From: Deltaproteobacteria bacterium | Lineage (GTDB): Bacteria > Myxococcota > Myxococcia > Myxococcales > SZAS-1 | Reading direction: 5' to 3' | DNA: 64,000 nt | NCBI GenBank assembly: GCA_018266075.1 | Contig: JAFEBB010000017.1 | Span: forward strand, 1-64,000 | Shown: positions 1 through 8,623 of the stretch, piece by piece | How positions within the stretch are numbered: the first letter of the stretch is position 1 | How the letters are laid out: each line of letters opens with the position of its first letter | The notes under the pieces: model-generated | What the model was told of the DNA's origin: nothing | Seen by the model: the letters and a program-made list of their open reading frames with translations, nothing else | The model's database searches: none | Made by a program: the position numbers and the translations under genes

Positions 1-315
1 CCGACGACGTCCGCCCACGGACCGACGACGTCCGCCCACGGACCGACGACGTCCGGGGCCGGACCGACGACGTCCGCCTATGGACCGACGACGTCCGCCC
101 ACGGACCGGTGACGTCCGCGAGCGGACCTACGACGTCCGGGGCCGGACCGACGACGTCCGGGGCCGGACCGACGAGGTCCGCGAGGGGACCGACGACGTC
201 CGGGCATGTACCGACGACGTCCGCGTGTGGACCGACGACGTCCGGGGGCGGACCCGCAAGGTCCCTGGGCGGACCGACGACGTCCGGGCATGTACCGACG
301 ACATCCGCCTTCAGA
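1..315. repeat. 21-bp tandem repeat array, about 15 units
   Basis: Units start every 21 nt at 1, 22, 43 and so on to 295, with core ccgacgacgtccg followed by a variable 8-nt tail such as cccacgga or gggccgga. The array runs off the left edge, so its full length is unknown. Because 21 is a multiple of three, every frame is open over long stretches and reads as a seven-residue repeat. One minus-strand frame is closed by a stop at 78-80, so I do not call a gene. Units are contiguous with no spacers. Units near 106, 127, 169 and 253 carry substitutions in the core, as in an ageing minisatellite. Confidence 0.9.
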
Positions 316-397
316 TCGCGGCGGGGAGCGGTTCCATAGATCGCTGACACCTGCAGCGGAGCTCGCTGTCAGGCGTGTCCGTGGCGCCAAGCTGCCT

Positions 398-912
398 TCA
401 CTTCTTCGCCGGAGGTTTCTCCAGCAAGCGGCGCACGGTCTTCACGTCCACCTCGAGCCGCCTCGCTGTCGCCGAGAGATTTTCGTTGCAGAGGGCGTAG
501 GCCCCGGCGGCGGCCGCCCGCATGATGTCGTCGAGCGTCGTCGGGCCGTTGTCCGGCTCGGCCGCGGCAGCCTGTGGCCGCGCGTTGCCCAGCTTGAGGT
601 CCCCCACCTCGATCTTTCCCGTGGGCGGGGCGTGGATGAGGGAGCGCTCCACCACGTTGCGCAGCTCGCGGACGTTGCCGCGCCTCTCCGCGGCCATGAG
701 GGTCGCGAGCGCCTCGCTGGTCCACTCTCTCGGCTCGTAGGGCATCTGCGCGGCCAGGGCGGGGACGAGCAGCGGAATGTCGAGGAACCGCTCCGAGAGC
801 GACGGCACCCGGATGTCCACCACCTGCAGCCGGAAGTAGAGGTCCTCGCGGAACCTCCCCTCGTGCATGTCCTTGGCGAGGTTGCGGTGCGTGGCGGCGA
901 TGATTGCTCCAA
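398..912 (-). pseudogene. Truncated sigma-54 (NtrC-type) activator, C-terminal half only
   Basis: The minus frame reads GAIIAATHRNLAKDMHEGRF and then REDLYFRLQVVDIRVPSL, the distal half of a sigma-54 AAA+ ATPase domain with the arginine-finger region. It continues through RGNVRELRNVVERSLI and ends in a Fis-like helix-turn-helix (NLSATARRLEVDVKTVRRLL), with a stop at 398-400. The Walker A and GAFTGA-containing half is missing. Upstream, at about 905-925, the sequence switches to an oppositely oriented IS3-family fragment, so the 5' part was evidently lost by insertion or deletion. The intact activator at 16772 shows what a complete family member looks like. Not functional as it stands. Confidence 0.8.
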
Positions 913-914
913 GA

Positions 915-1357
915 CCTTTCGTGATCCGAAACCTCGAGCACCAGGTGCGCGAACTCAAGCGACTGCTCGGCAAGAGGACGCTCGAGAACGAAATTCTGAA
1001 AGACGCGCTCGAGCTGACGCGCTCAAAAACAACTGCTCTCGCCCGGGACTCGCCGCGACGCGGAGGTACCCGGTGAAGCGCGTGGCTGAAGCGCTGGGCG
1101 TGTCGCGGTCGAATCTCGCGGAGAAGAAGCAGCGCAAGCCTCGCGGGCCGCACGCGAAGCCTGGTGACGCGGAGCTGCTTCTGCGCATTCGGGCCATCGT
1201 CGATGCGCGCGGGAGCTACGGCTATCGCCGCGTGACGGCGCTGCTCAACCGCGAAGGCAAGCCGCCTGTGAACTTCAAGCGCGTGTACCGCGTGAGCGTC
1301 GCCGTCCCCAGCACAGGAGAAGCCGCGAAGAAAGCGCCCCACGTCTTGGCGACTTGA
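915..1357 (+). mobile_element. IS3-family insertion sequence remnant (orfA end plus orfB start)
   Basis: One frame reads LEHQVRELKRLLGKRTLENE followed by ILKDALEL, the coiled-coil end of an IS3-family OrfA. The -1 frame then reads RYPVKRVAEALGVSRSNLAE, and later RIRAIVDARGSYGYRRVTAL, the N-terminal region of OrfB. The two are joined at about 1026-1032 by c-aaa-aac, a -1 slippery sequence of the kind used by IS3 elements. OrfB stops matching near 1295, before the DDE catalytic domain, so the element is dead. The first 60 or so residues of OrfA are also gone. No terminal inverted repeats are evident. Confidence 0.8.
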
Positions 1358-1449
1358 GGCCGGCTTCAGCTTGCCCGGGAAAGACCCACGCCAAGCTGGT
1401 CGAGCCGGTGGCGGTGGCAGCGCATCGTGCCGGAGCACGCGCCCGCCCC

Positions 1450-1486
1450 AAAAAACTCGGGGCGCCAGCCTTTCGGCCGACGCCCC
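1450..1486 (-). terminator. Rho-independent terminator of the protease gene
   Basis: On the minus strand a GC-rich stem of about 12 bp (outer arm ggggcg against cgcccc) closes a gaaa loop and is followed by gag and six T residues. It lies 26 nt past the stop codon at 1512. Confidence 0.8.
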
Positions 1487-1511
1487 GCGGTTCTTCATCT
1501 GCTCTCGCTAA

Positions 1512-3671
1512 CTAGCTGTTGCGACGGCGGCGGATGAGGGGCAGCAGCGCCATCAGCGCAAAGCCGATGTCGCTGGCGCCCGCGCTGCCGCAGCCGCCGC
1601 TCGACGCACCGCCGGTGGTGCTGCCCGTCGAACCGGCCGAGCCCGAGAGGTGCGAGCTGGTGCCGCCGCCGCTGTTGCCCGAGCCGTTGGTGCCCGAGCC
1701 CGAGCCGGTACTGGTGCCGCCGGTGGTGCCCGTGCCGTTCGTCGCGGTGCCACTGGCCGACGTGCCGGTGGTGGTGCCAGCGGTCGTGCCCGCAGTGAGG
1801 CCGGTGGTGGCGCTCGTGCCGTTGGTCTGGCCGGTGGTGGCGCCGCCGGTGGTGGTGCCGGTGGTGTTGGAGCCCGTGGTCGCGCCGTTGCCGCTGGTGA
1901 GGCCCGTGGTGCCGGTGGTGTTGGAGCCCGTGGTGCCGGCCGTGGTGCTGCCCGTGCTCGACGTGCCGCCGCCGCACTGCGAGGAGCACTGCGAGGTGCA
2001 CGCGGTGCCGCAGATGCAGGTGCCGATCGCGTTGAGCTCGTTCACCGCGGTCTGGCCCGCCGTGGTCTCGCACGCCTGCGCCGCCTGCTGCGTGGTTGCC
2101 GTCGAGAGGCAGTTGTTGAGGGTGACGCACGCCTGGTCGTTCAAGCAGGCCTGGGTCTGGCTCGAGCAGGTGCCGCTCTCCGCCGACTGCTCACAGGTGG
2201 TGCACGGATCAGAGCCAGTGGTGCCGCTCGTGCCCGTGGTGCCAGCGGTCGTGGTGCCGCCCTGGCAGGTTCCGGAGCTCGGGTAGCAGTACATCGAGCC
2301 GTTGCCGAAAAGGTTCACGCAGGTCGAGTTCGGATCGCTGCAGGTGTTGCCCGAGTTGCACGCCAACGCGCAGTAGCCCGAGCTGGCGCCCTGGCTCTCC
2401 GCCGCGCACGCGCCGCCGGTGCCGCACTGGCTGTCGCTCGTGCAGACCGAGCACTCCCCGCCGCTGCCCGTGGTGCCGGTGGTGGTACCGGCGCTGGTGC
2501 CCGTCGTGGTGCCCGTGGTGGACGTGCCGCCGCCGCACTGGGTGGCGCACTCCGACGTGCACGCGGTGTTGCAGATGCAGCTCGCGTAGGCGTTGAGCTC
2601 GTTGACCGCCGTCTGGCCCGCGGTGGTCTCGCATTGCTGGGCGGCGGTCTGAGTCGTGGCGTTGACGAGGCAGTTGTTCAGGGTGACGCAGGCCTGGTCG
2701 GCCTGACACGCCTGGACCTGGCTCGAGCAGGCGCCGCTCTGCGCCGACGTCTGGCAAGTCGTGCACGGATCGGTGCCCGTGGTGCCCGTGCTGCCGGTCG
2801 TGGTGGTGGAGCCCGTGGTGGTGGAGCCGGTGGTGGTCGAGGTGCTGCTGCCGCCCAGGTACTGGGTGATGAAGCCGTTGGTGCCCATGGCCGAGGTCAC
2901 GCGCACCGAGACGCCGTACTGCTGGCAGTTCTGGTCGCCGTAGGAGGTGACGGCGACCACCGTCTGCGAGCTCTGCGCCGCACCAGCTGGCAGAAGCGCC
3001 GGGCCGCCGGAGTCACCCGAGCACGGGCCGCCCACGCCATTGCCTTCGGTGTACTGGATGTACGTCGAGGTCACCTGCTGATCGACGGGCGCCGTGGCGT
3101 GGTAGCGCACGCTGTTGTTCTGGTTGGTCTCGGTGATGCCGTAGCCAACGTACTCCACGTTCACGCCCACCGAGAGGCCGTCGCTGCCCGAGGGCAGGGC
3201 GATCGTCGGCTGGCCTGAGGGCGCCGGAAAGGTGAGCATGCAGAAGTCGTGGTTCTGGTTGCCGGAGCTCGTGTACTGCGGGTCGAACTGCACCGAGCTC
3301 GCGTTGACCGCGAAGCCCTGCGAGGAGCTCGAGTTGTAGTCGTTGCCCTCGACCACGTAGAACGGCCGCGTGTCCGGGCTCCCCGTCTCACCACCGCAGC
3401 AGTGCGCCGCGGTGAGCACGTAACCCAAGCCGCCCGAGACCCGGACCACCGTGCCTGAACAGGCTGCGTCCAGGTTGTTGACGTTGTTGGTTGTGGAGAG
3501 CAACAGCGCCACCACGGCGGTGTGCGTGGTGTCGGTGGTGCCGTACACGATGCCCTGGCGATCGCGCGCCTGGCTGTTGAGGTGCGGGAGGTTCGTCGCC
3601 TGGCCGCAGGAGGTGAGGAGGATCGCGAGGACAGCGCTTCGCAGAGTGGTGATTCGATTCAGGGTCATCAT
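1512..3671 (-). CDS. Secreted trypsin-like (S1) serine protease with Cys-rich modules and MYXO-CTERM-like tail
   Basis: A 719-residue protein. Residues 1-24 form a signal sequence ending LLTSCG, a lipobox. An S1 protease domain follows (about 40-270) with LTAAHC (His), NHDFCML (Asp) and GDSGGP (Ser), so the triad is complete. The rest alternates Thr/Gly/Ser-rich linkers with three Cys-rich modules; the first and third are near-identical repeats (DPCTTC to TSQCSSQCGGG type) flanking a different one. The C-terminus, GGCGSAGASDIGFALMALLP followed by LIRRRR, resembles MYXO-CTERM: Gly-Cys motif, membrane helix, Arg cluster. Family knowledge says such tails are processed by myxosortases and tether or release proteins at the cell surface. 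Likely an extracellular or surface protease. ATG at 3671 or the adjacent 3668. Monocistronic with its own terminator. Confidence 0.88.
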   Translation of the reverse strand: MMTLNRITTLRSAVLAILLTSCGQATNLPHLNSQARDRQGIVYGTTDTTHTAVVALLLSTTNNVNNLDAACSGTVVRVSGGLGYVLTAAHCCGGETGSPDTRPFYVVEGNDYNSSSSQGFAVNASSVQFDPQYTSSGNQNHDFCMLTFPAPSGQPTIALPSGSDGLSVGVNVEYVGYGITETNQNNSVRYHATAPVDQQVTSTYIQYTEGNGVGGPCSGDSGGPALLPAGAAQSSQTVVAVTSYGDQNCQQYGVSVRVTSAMGTNGFITQYLGGSSTSTTTGSTTTGSTTTTGSTGTTGTDPCTTCQTSAQSGACSSQVQACQADQACVTLNNCLVNATTQTAAQQCETTAGQTAVNELNAYASCICNTACTSECATQCGGGTSTTGTTTGTSAGTTTGTTGSGGECSVCTSDSQCGTGGACAAESQGASSGYCALACNSGNTCSDPNSTCVNLFGNGSMYCYPSSGTCQGGTTTAGTTGTSGTTGSDPCTTCEQSAESGTCSSQTQACLNDQACVTLNNCLSTATTQQAAQACETTAGQTAVNELNAIGTCICGTACTSQCSSQCGGGTSSTGSTTAGTTGSNTTGTTGLTSGNGATTGSNTTGTTTGGATTGQTNGTSATTGLTAGTTAGTTTGTSASGTATNGTGTTGGTSTGSGSGTNGSGNSGGGTSSHLSGSAGSTGSTTGGASSGGCGSAGASDIGFALMALLPLIRRRRNS

Positions 3672-4074
3672 GGCTCTCGTCTTGTGAGGTCGGCCCTCAA
3701 AACGGCGCGGTGGTTAGCACTGGCCACCATGTGGGACGCAATGCGCATGAGTAGGCAAACCGTCGCCCGCCCATCCAAGGTCCTTGGAGAGGTTTTGCCG
3801 CTCGGTCAAGTGCCGAGGTTCCTTTCGAATTTTGGCTTCAGCGAATCGCAACAGCGCGATCTTCGGCGCCCGGCCGGGTGCTTGCCACAATGGAAAGGTG
3901 GCGTGGCCGTTTCGCCGATCAGGTGATCGCCCGCCGTGGCGCACCGCATGCGCGATGCGTTCGACGAAGGAGCAGCGGACGCAGCGCGTGCACCTCGCGC
4001 GGCCGAGCCTCCTCGGGAAATGCGTGGCCAGTAGCTTGCTATGGGCAAGACGCAGAACACGAAAGGCCCACACC
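3672..4074. other. Intergenic region with a 13-bp palindrome
   Basis: A 403-bp gap between the leftward protease gene and the rightward gene at 4075. I see no convincing coding frame in it. A perfect palindrome, ccaagg-t-ccttgg, at 3775-3787 could be an operator. No clear -35/-10 pair stands out. Confidence 0.4.
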
Positions 4075-4458
4075 ATGCCCCGCATGCTCGTCTGGATCGA
4101 CCGCGCCCACGCCAAGCTCTTCTCCTTCGAAGGCCCCGAAGCCCAGAAGGAGGAGCTGCACTGGTCGCACAACGATCACCACACCCACCGCCGCGGAAAC
4201 GAGGACAAGGAGTCGGCGAAGTTCTACGAGGAGGTGGCCCACCACGTCGCACGCGCGATGGAGGTGCTCATCGTCGGCCCGGGGATCGCCAAGCAGCACT
4301 TCGCGGCATTCCTCGAGCAGCACCACCCCGGCACGCGCCGGGCGGTGGTGGGCGTGGAGGCCATCGCGGCCGACCTCACCGACGGCGAGCTGCGCGACTA
4401 CGGCCGCCGCTACTTCGACCGCATCGACAGGATGACCGGGACCGCGCCCCTCGCCTGA
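4075..4458 (+). CDS. Release-factor-domain-like 'translational machinery' protein
   Basis: A 127-residue protein beginning MPRMLVWIDRAHAKLFSFEG. It has an acidic/His-rich middle (HNDHHTHRRGNEDKES) and ends with a segment containing ADLTDGELRDYGRRYFDRID. The pattern of a strand, a His-rich loop, then FYEEVAHHVA and VEVLIVGPGIAK-like segments matches the small bacterial proteins related to eRF1 domain 2 / host attachment proteins that are often named translational machinery protein. Their biochemical role is not settled. ATG at 4075; ATG 4084 is possible. Upstream sequence to 4071 is compatible with a ribosome site but not strong. It precedes cydA in the same direction with a 95-bp gap, so co-regulation with the oxidase is an inference. 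Confidence 0.65.
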   Translation: MPRMLVWIDRAHAKLFSFEGPEAQKEELHWSHNDHHTHRRGNEDKESAKFYEEVAHHVARAMEVLIVGPGIAKQHFAAFLEQHHPGTRRAVVGVEAIAADLTDGELRDYGRRYFDRIDRMTGTAPLA

Positions 4459-4553
4459 GGCGCCGCCACGAACGCCGCGCGCGCGAGGCGAGGCAAATTC
4501 CGAGCCGCGCGCCCGGCCCGTGGCTATCGTGTGCGCCGTCGCCGGAGGGGCGC

Positions 4554-5918
4554 ATGACGGACCCGCTGTTCTGGCACCGGGTGCAGTTCGGCTTCACGGT
4601 CACCTACCACTACCTGTTTCCCCAGCTCACCATGGGGCTGGCGCCGCTCATCGTCTACTTCCAGGCGATGGCCCTGCGCCGCAACGATGACCGCTACCGC
4701 CGCGCCGCCCGGTTCTGGGCGCGCATCTTCGCGGTGAACTTCGCGGTGGGCGTGGTCACCGGCATCCCCATGGAGTTCCAGTTCGGCACCAACTGGGCGC
4801 GCTTCAGCGCGTTCTCGGGCGGCGTCATCGGCCAGACGCTGGCCATGGAGGGCATGTTCGCCTTCTTCCTGGAGTCGAGCGTGCTCGGGCTCTTCCTCTA
4901 CGGAGAAGAGCGGCTGGGACCGAAGCTGCACCTCGCGAGCGCGGTCTTGCTGGCGCTGGGGGCGTGGCTCTCCGGCTACTTCATCATCGCCACCAACGCC
5001 TTCATGCAGCACCCCGTGGGCCACGTGGTCGGCCCCGACGGCACGCTCCAGCTCGGCAGCTTCTGGGCCTTCGTGCTCAACCCCTGGGCGTTCTGGCAGT
5101 ACGCGCACAACATGAGCGCGGCGATGATCACCGGCAGCTTCGTGGTCGCGGCGGTGGGCGCGCTCTATGCGCTCCAGGGCCTCCACCCGGAGCAGGCGGC
5201 GCTCTACCTGCGCACCGGCGTGGTGGTGGGGTTGGCCTTCAGCGTGCTCCAGCTCTTCCCCACCGGCGATCGCCACGGAAAGATGGTGGCCCAGCTGCAG
5301 CCCACCGCGCTCGCGGCCATGGAGGGCGCCTTCCACGGCGGGCCGCACGTGGGGCTGGCGATCATCGGCCAGCCCGACGTGGAGCATGATCGGCTGGAGA
5401 ACGCCATCGAGGTGCCGGGGATCCTCAGCTTCCTCGCCTACGGCACGTTCGGCCAGGACATCCGCGGGCTGGAGGAGTTTCCCCGCGACCAGTGGCCCGA
5501 CAACATCGAGGTGCTCTACTACGCGTACCACGTGATGGCCGGCCTGGGGACGCTCTTCATCGCCCTCATGGCCTGGGCCACCTTCAAGCTCTGGCGCGGC
5601 ACCCTGCTCGCCTCGCGCGCGACGCTGTGGATGCTCCTGCTCGCCGTGCCCTTCCCGTACATCGCCACCACCGCGGGCTGGACCACCGCCGAGCTCGGCC
5701 GGCAGCCGTGGCTGGTCTACGGCATCCTGCGCACGGTGGCCGGGACCTCGCCGCGCGTGTCCGCCGGGGACACGGTCTTCACCCTGCTCGGCTTCTGCGG
5801 GCTCTACCTGGTGCTGGGCCTGCTCTTCCTCTTCCTCGTGGCGCGCGAGCTCTCCCGCGGACCGGGCGCGCCGGTGGCCGAGCAGGAGCCGCGGGCCGCG
5901 CTGGGGGAGGCCCGCTGA
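4554..5918 (+). CDS. cydA: Cytochrome bd-type quinol oxidase subunit I
   Basis: A 454-residue, multi-helix membrane protein that oxidises quinol and, with CydB, reduces oxygen to water. The family's key residues are visible: His19 (VTYHY) for the oxygen-reducing haem, Glu99 and Glu107 in the FAFFLES helix region, His185 (QYAHNMSAA) and the Met of YHVMAGLG for haem b558, and the GRQPW signature near residue 385. It is shorter than E. coli CydA (about 520), consistent with a short Q-loop. ATG at 4554 follows a strong ggagggg site. It overlaps cydB by TGATG. Bd oxidases have high oxygen affinity and suit low-oxygen growth, in line with the rest of this island. Confidence 0.95.
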   Translation: MTDPLFWHRVQFGFTVTYHYLFPQLTMGLAPLIVYFQAMALRRNDDRYRRAARFWARIFAVNFAVGVVTGIPMEFQFGTNWARFSAFSGGVIGQTLAMEGMFAFFLESSVLGLFLYGEERLGPKLHLASAVLLALGAWLSGYFIIATNAFMQHPVGHVVGPDGTLQLGSFWAFVLNPWAFWQYAHNMSAAMITGSFVVAAVGALYALQGLHPEQAALYLRTGVVVGLAFSVLQLFPTGDRHGKMVAQLQPTALAAMEGAFHGGPHVGLAIIGQPDVEHDRLENAIEVPGILSFLAYGTFGQDIRGLEEFPRDQWPDNIEVLYYAYHVMAGLGTLFIALMAWATFKLWRGTLLASRATLWMLLLAVPFPYIATTAGWTTAELGRQPWLVYGILRTVAGTSPRVSAGDTVFTLLGFCGLYLVLGLLFLFLVARELSRGPGAPVAEQEPRAALGEAR

Positions 5919-6937
5919 TGGGCACGCTCTGGTACGGCATCGTCGCGTCGATGATCGGCGTGTACGTGGTGCTCGACGGCTTCGACCTCGGCGCGGGCGT
6001 GCTCCACCGCTTCATCGCCCAGACTGAGTCCGAGCGCCGCCAGGTGCTCGCTGCGTTCGGCCCCTATTGGGATGGAAACGAGGTGTGGCTCCTCGCCGCG
6101 GGCGGCACGCTCTTCTTTGCCTTCCCTCGCGCGTATGCGGTGGGCTTCTCCGGCTTCTACCTGCCGCTGATGCTGGTGCTCTGGCTGCTGGTGCTGCGCG
6201 GCGTCTCCATCGAGTTCCGCAGCCACCACGAGAGCGCGCTCTGGACCCTCTTCTGGGACTCCACGCTCAGCCTCTCGAGCGGGCTGCTGGCGGTGGTGTT
6301 CGGCGCCGCGCTGGGCAACATCATCCGCGGCGTGCCCATCGACGCCAGCGGCTACTTCTCGATGGGGTTCTTCGAGCTTCACGGCCCCGGCGTGCTCGAC
6401 GGCTACACGGTGTTGGTGGGCGCGTTCACCCTGGTGCTGCTCACCACGCACGGCGCGCTCTTCCTGAGCTGGAAGACCGAGGGCCCGGTGCAGACGCGCG
6501 CGCGCAAGGTGGCCCGCGTGGCTGGCGGGCTCGCCTTGGCGCTGCTGGTGGTGGCGACGGTAGCCAGCCACCTCGTTCAGCCCGCGCTGTTCGCGGTGAT
6601 GGGCAGCCGGCCCCTGGCCTGCGTGCTCGCGGGCGTCGCGGCCCTGGGCATCGCCGCGGCCGTGGTGGGCATCGTGCGCGGCCGCGACCTGCTCGCCTTC
6701 CTGGGCTCGAGCGCAACCATCGTGGGGATCCTCGCCGCCACCGCGGCGCTGCGCTACCCCATCCTGCTGCCCTCGACGATCGATCCGAGCCAGAGCATCG
6801 CCGTGCACAACGCCGCCGCCGGCGAGGCGGGGCTCGCGGCGGGGCTCTGGTGGTGGCCCATCGGCCTGGTGCTCGCCTGCGCGTACTTCACCTTTCTGTT
6901 TCATCGCTTCCGCGGCAAGGCGCGCGGAGGCCACTGA
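5918..6937 (+). CDS. cydB: Cytochrome bd-type quinol oxidase subunit II
   Basis: A 339-residue, eight- to nine-helix membrane protein. The N-terminus contains VVLDGFDLGAGVLHRF and YWDGNEVWLLAAGG, the standard CydB signatures, followed by the FYLPLMLVLWLLVLRGVSIE helix pair. It pairs with CydA. The ATG overlaps the cydA stop (TGATG at 5916-5920), so translation is probably coupled. Length is normal for the short bd family (about 335-380). The gene ends directly against the convergent cytochrome c'-like gene at 6938, leaving no room for a classical terminator between them. No CydX-like small subunit is obvious. Confidence 0.95.
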   Translation: MGTLWYGIVASMIGVYVVLDGFDLGAGVLHRFIAQTESERRQVLAAFGPYWDGNEVWLLAAGGTLFFAFPRAYAVGFSGFYLPLMLVLWLLVLRGVSIEFRSHHESALWTLFWDSTLSLSSGLLAVVFGAALGNIIRGVPIDASGYFSMGFFELHGPGVLDGYTVLVGAFTLVLLTTHGALFLSWKTEGPVQTRARKVARVAGGLALALLVVATVASHLVQPALFAVMGSRPLACVLAGVAALGIAAAVVGIVRGRDLLAFLGSSATIVGILAATAALRYPILLPSTIDPSQSIAVHNAAAGEAGLAAGLWWWPIGLVLACAYFTFLFHRFRGKARGGH

Positions 6938-7375
6938 TCACTTCTGCGGCGGCAGGTAGCTCGCGTGGCAGGCCAGGCAGCTCGAGGTGAGCTTGCCGAA
7001 GGCGTCGCCGAGGGCTTGCGGGGCGCGCTTCTGGGCCGCGGCCGAGACGTTGCGCGCGTTCTGCTGCATCGCCGCCTGCAGATCGAAGAACGGCTGCGGG
7101 ATGCGGCTGTTCACCGAGTCCAGGCCAGCCTTCTCGGGGCGCGCCCAGGTCGGCTGCGCGACGAGCTCGTCGGCGGCGGCGGCGGCCTTGTCGTACTGCA
7201 GCCGGAGCACCGCCTGGAAGAGCTCGCTGGTGGCGTGGACGTGCTCGTCCATGCCCTGGTGGATCAGCTTGCGCGCCAGGGGCGAGAGGGGATCCGCGGC
7301 CGGCGCCGCCGAGCGGGCGACGCCGACCCCGAACACGATCGCGCCGCAGAGTGCGGCGACGAGAGCGCGACTCAC
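6938..7375 (-). CDS. Exported cytochrome c'-like haem protein
   Basis: A 145-residue protein. Residues 1-22 are a signal peptide (ALVAALCGAIVFGVGVARSA). The mature part is helical and ends with a single haem-attachment motif, SCLACHASY, near the C-terminus. One CxxCH at the end of a four-helix protein is the layout of cytochromes c', periplasmic proteins that bind NO, CO or oxygen. The fifth haem ligand would be the CACH histidine. The start is GTG at 7375, overlapping the upstream stop as GTGA, so the two genes form an operon. Its position against cydAB suggests a role in respiratory or gas-stress defence; an electron-transfer role is also possible. Confidence 0.75.
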   Translation of the reverse strand: MSRALVAALCGAIVFGVGVARSAAPAADPLSPLARKLIHQGMDEHVHATSELFQAVLRLQYDKAAAAADELVAQPTWARPEKAGLDSVNSRIPQPFFDLQAAMQQNARNVSAAAQKRAPQALGDAFGKLTSSCLACHASYLPPQK

Positions 7376-7644
7376 GCCTGCGGACCCTTCTGGTACTTGA
7401 CCGCCGCCATGAAGCGCTTGAACCCGACCAGCAGCTCGTTCAGCGCGCCCACGGTGACGTGACCGGCCTTCTGCGCGTCGCGGACGAGCGAGTCGAACTG
7501 CGGCTCGATGCGGCTCCAGGCTTCCTTCGCTTCGAGGCCACCGAGGTGGGCCTGGACGCGGAGCTCGTCGCGGAGGGTCTTGAAGGCTTCGAGCTGCTCG
7601 CGGAGGAGATCGTTGTTCGACTTCGGGGTGGGCTGCGTGGCCAT
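7372..7644 (-). CDS. Small helical protein, operon partner of the cytochrome c'-like gene
   Basis: A 90-residue soluble protein with charged, heptad-like helices (DLLREQLEAFKTLRDELRVQ) and no signal peptide, metal motif or known domain that I recognise. ATG at 7644 has a clear aaggag site eight bases upstream. Its stop overlaps the GTG start of the exported cytochrome (GTGA), so the two are co-translated. Function unknown; a cytoplasmic partner or regulator of stress physiology is a guess. A 215-bp gap separates it from the divergent lipoprotein gene at 7860 and must hold both promoters. Confidence 0.7.
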   Translation of the reverse strand: MATQPTPKSNNDLLREQLEAFKTLRDELRVQAHLGGLEAKEAWSRIEPQFDSLVRDAQKAGHVTVGALNELLVGFKRFMAAVKYQKGPQA

Positions 7645-7859
7645 GTGTGGCTCCTTGTGAACGACGTGACGCGAAGGGAATGAGCAAGCAGCGTGCCTTG
7701 CGTACGTCCGCGGAATCCGGCGGCGCCCGACGCACGGTCTGCACCTTCGCCCCTCGACGCCTCCGCATCGCGCAAGGCATGCGCCGCCCAAGCGAAGCGA
7801 CGCCCGGATCGCGGTCGGCAAGGCAGTTGCACTGCTGCCCCTCCGAAAGGACGTGCATC

Positions 7860-8168
7860 GTGCGACTCGCCTCCCTCCTCCTTCTTCCTCTCGCCTTGAG
7901 CTGCGCCGCCCCGCTCGCGACGACGGCCGTGGCCGTCGGCGCCGCCTCCTACGAGCGCGAGCACGGCCGCTGCGTCGCCGCGTGCACTCCCGGGCACCAG
8001 TGCAACGCCGCCACCGGCCTCTGCGACCCCATCCCCTGCGCCAAGGGCTGCCCCGCGGGCCAGGCCTGCGTGCAAGGCCTCCGTGCTCCGCGCTGCGAGC
8101 CCACGGGCGCGCTCACCATCGAGAAGTCCACCAACACCCCCAACGCACCTGAAGGAGCTGCCCCGTGA
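7860..8168 (+). CDS. Small Cys-rich lipoprotein
   Basis: A 102-residue protein starting with GTG at 7860 behind a gaaagga site. LLLLPLALSC is a lipoprotein signal with cysteine at about residue 16. The mature part has paired cysteines (CVAACTPGHQCN, CDPIPCAKGCPAGQACVQG), like the short disulfide-rich modules common in myxobacterial surface proteins. The tail is Thr/Asn/Pro-rich. No enzymatic motif. Its stop overlaps the next start (GTGA at 8165-8168), coupling it to the universal stress protein gene. Function unknown; probably membrane-anchored in the periplasm or on the surface. Confidence 0.7.
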   Translation: MRLASLLLLPLALSCAAPLATTAVAVGAASYEREHGRCVAACTPGHQCNAATGLCDPIPCAKGCPAGQACVQGLRAPRCEPTGALTIEKSTNTPNAPEGAAP

Positions 8169-8602
8169 TTTCCAAGATCGTGGTCGGCGTCGATGGTTCG
8201 GATGGCGCGATGCAGGCGGCGCGGATGGCCGTGGAGATCGCCACCAAGTTCGAAGCGAAGGTCCTTCTCCAGTACGTCATTCCGCCCGTGACCCTGGCGC
8301 CCGAGCTGAACGGCGCGGAAGTCGGCATTGACGAGAGCAACCGGCGCGCGGCCGAAGCAGTGGTGGCCGAGCTGAAGAAGGCGCTGCAGAAGCCCGCACT
8401 CGCGATCGACACCGCCGTCGCCTTCGGCCCTGTGGCCGAGACGCTCGCCGACACCGCCGCCGCGCAGAACGCGAACCTGCTCGTGGTGGGCAGCCGCGGG
8501 CGAGGCGTCGTGGCCCGCGTGCTCCTCGGCAGCGTCGCCGATCGGCTGGGCCACATCTGCAACCGTCCGCTGCTCATCGTCCACGGCGCGAAGGCGCCCT
8601 AG
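8165..8602 (+). CDS. Universal stress protein (UspA family)
   Basis: A 145-residue single-domain Usp. It starts KIVVGVDGSDGAMQAARMAV, with the family's Asp-containing first strand, and carries the nucleotide-binding signature VVGSRGRGVVARVLLGSVAD, which fits G-2x-G-9x-G-S. That pattern predicts ATP binding. Such proteins accumulate in stress and oxygen limitation; their exact job varies. GTG start at 8165 overlaps the lipoprotein stop. A second family member lies at 21195. The neighbouring DksA-type protein and sigma factor make a compact stress-response block. Confidence 0.93.
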   Translation: MISKIVVGVDGSDGAMQAARMAVEIATKFEAKVLLQYVIPPVTLAPELNGAEVGIDESNRRAAEAVVAELKKALQKPALAIDTAVAFGPVAETLADTAAAQNANLLVVGSRGRGVVARVLLGSVADRLGHICNRPLLIVHGAKAP

Positions 8603-8623
8603 ATCCCACAACCGGAGAACGCC

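Noticed and set aside
1-315. CRISPR array
   Set aside because: Units are contiguous 21-mers without unique spacers, and no cas genes are near.
3714-4172. Minus-strand 152-codon frame upstream of the release-factor-like gene
   Set aside because: No start context or recognisable domain, and it covers the 5' end of the better-supported gene at 4075.
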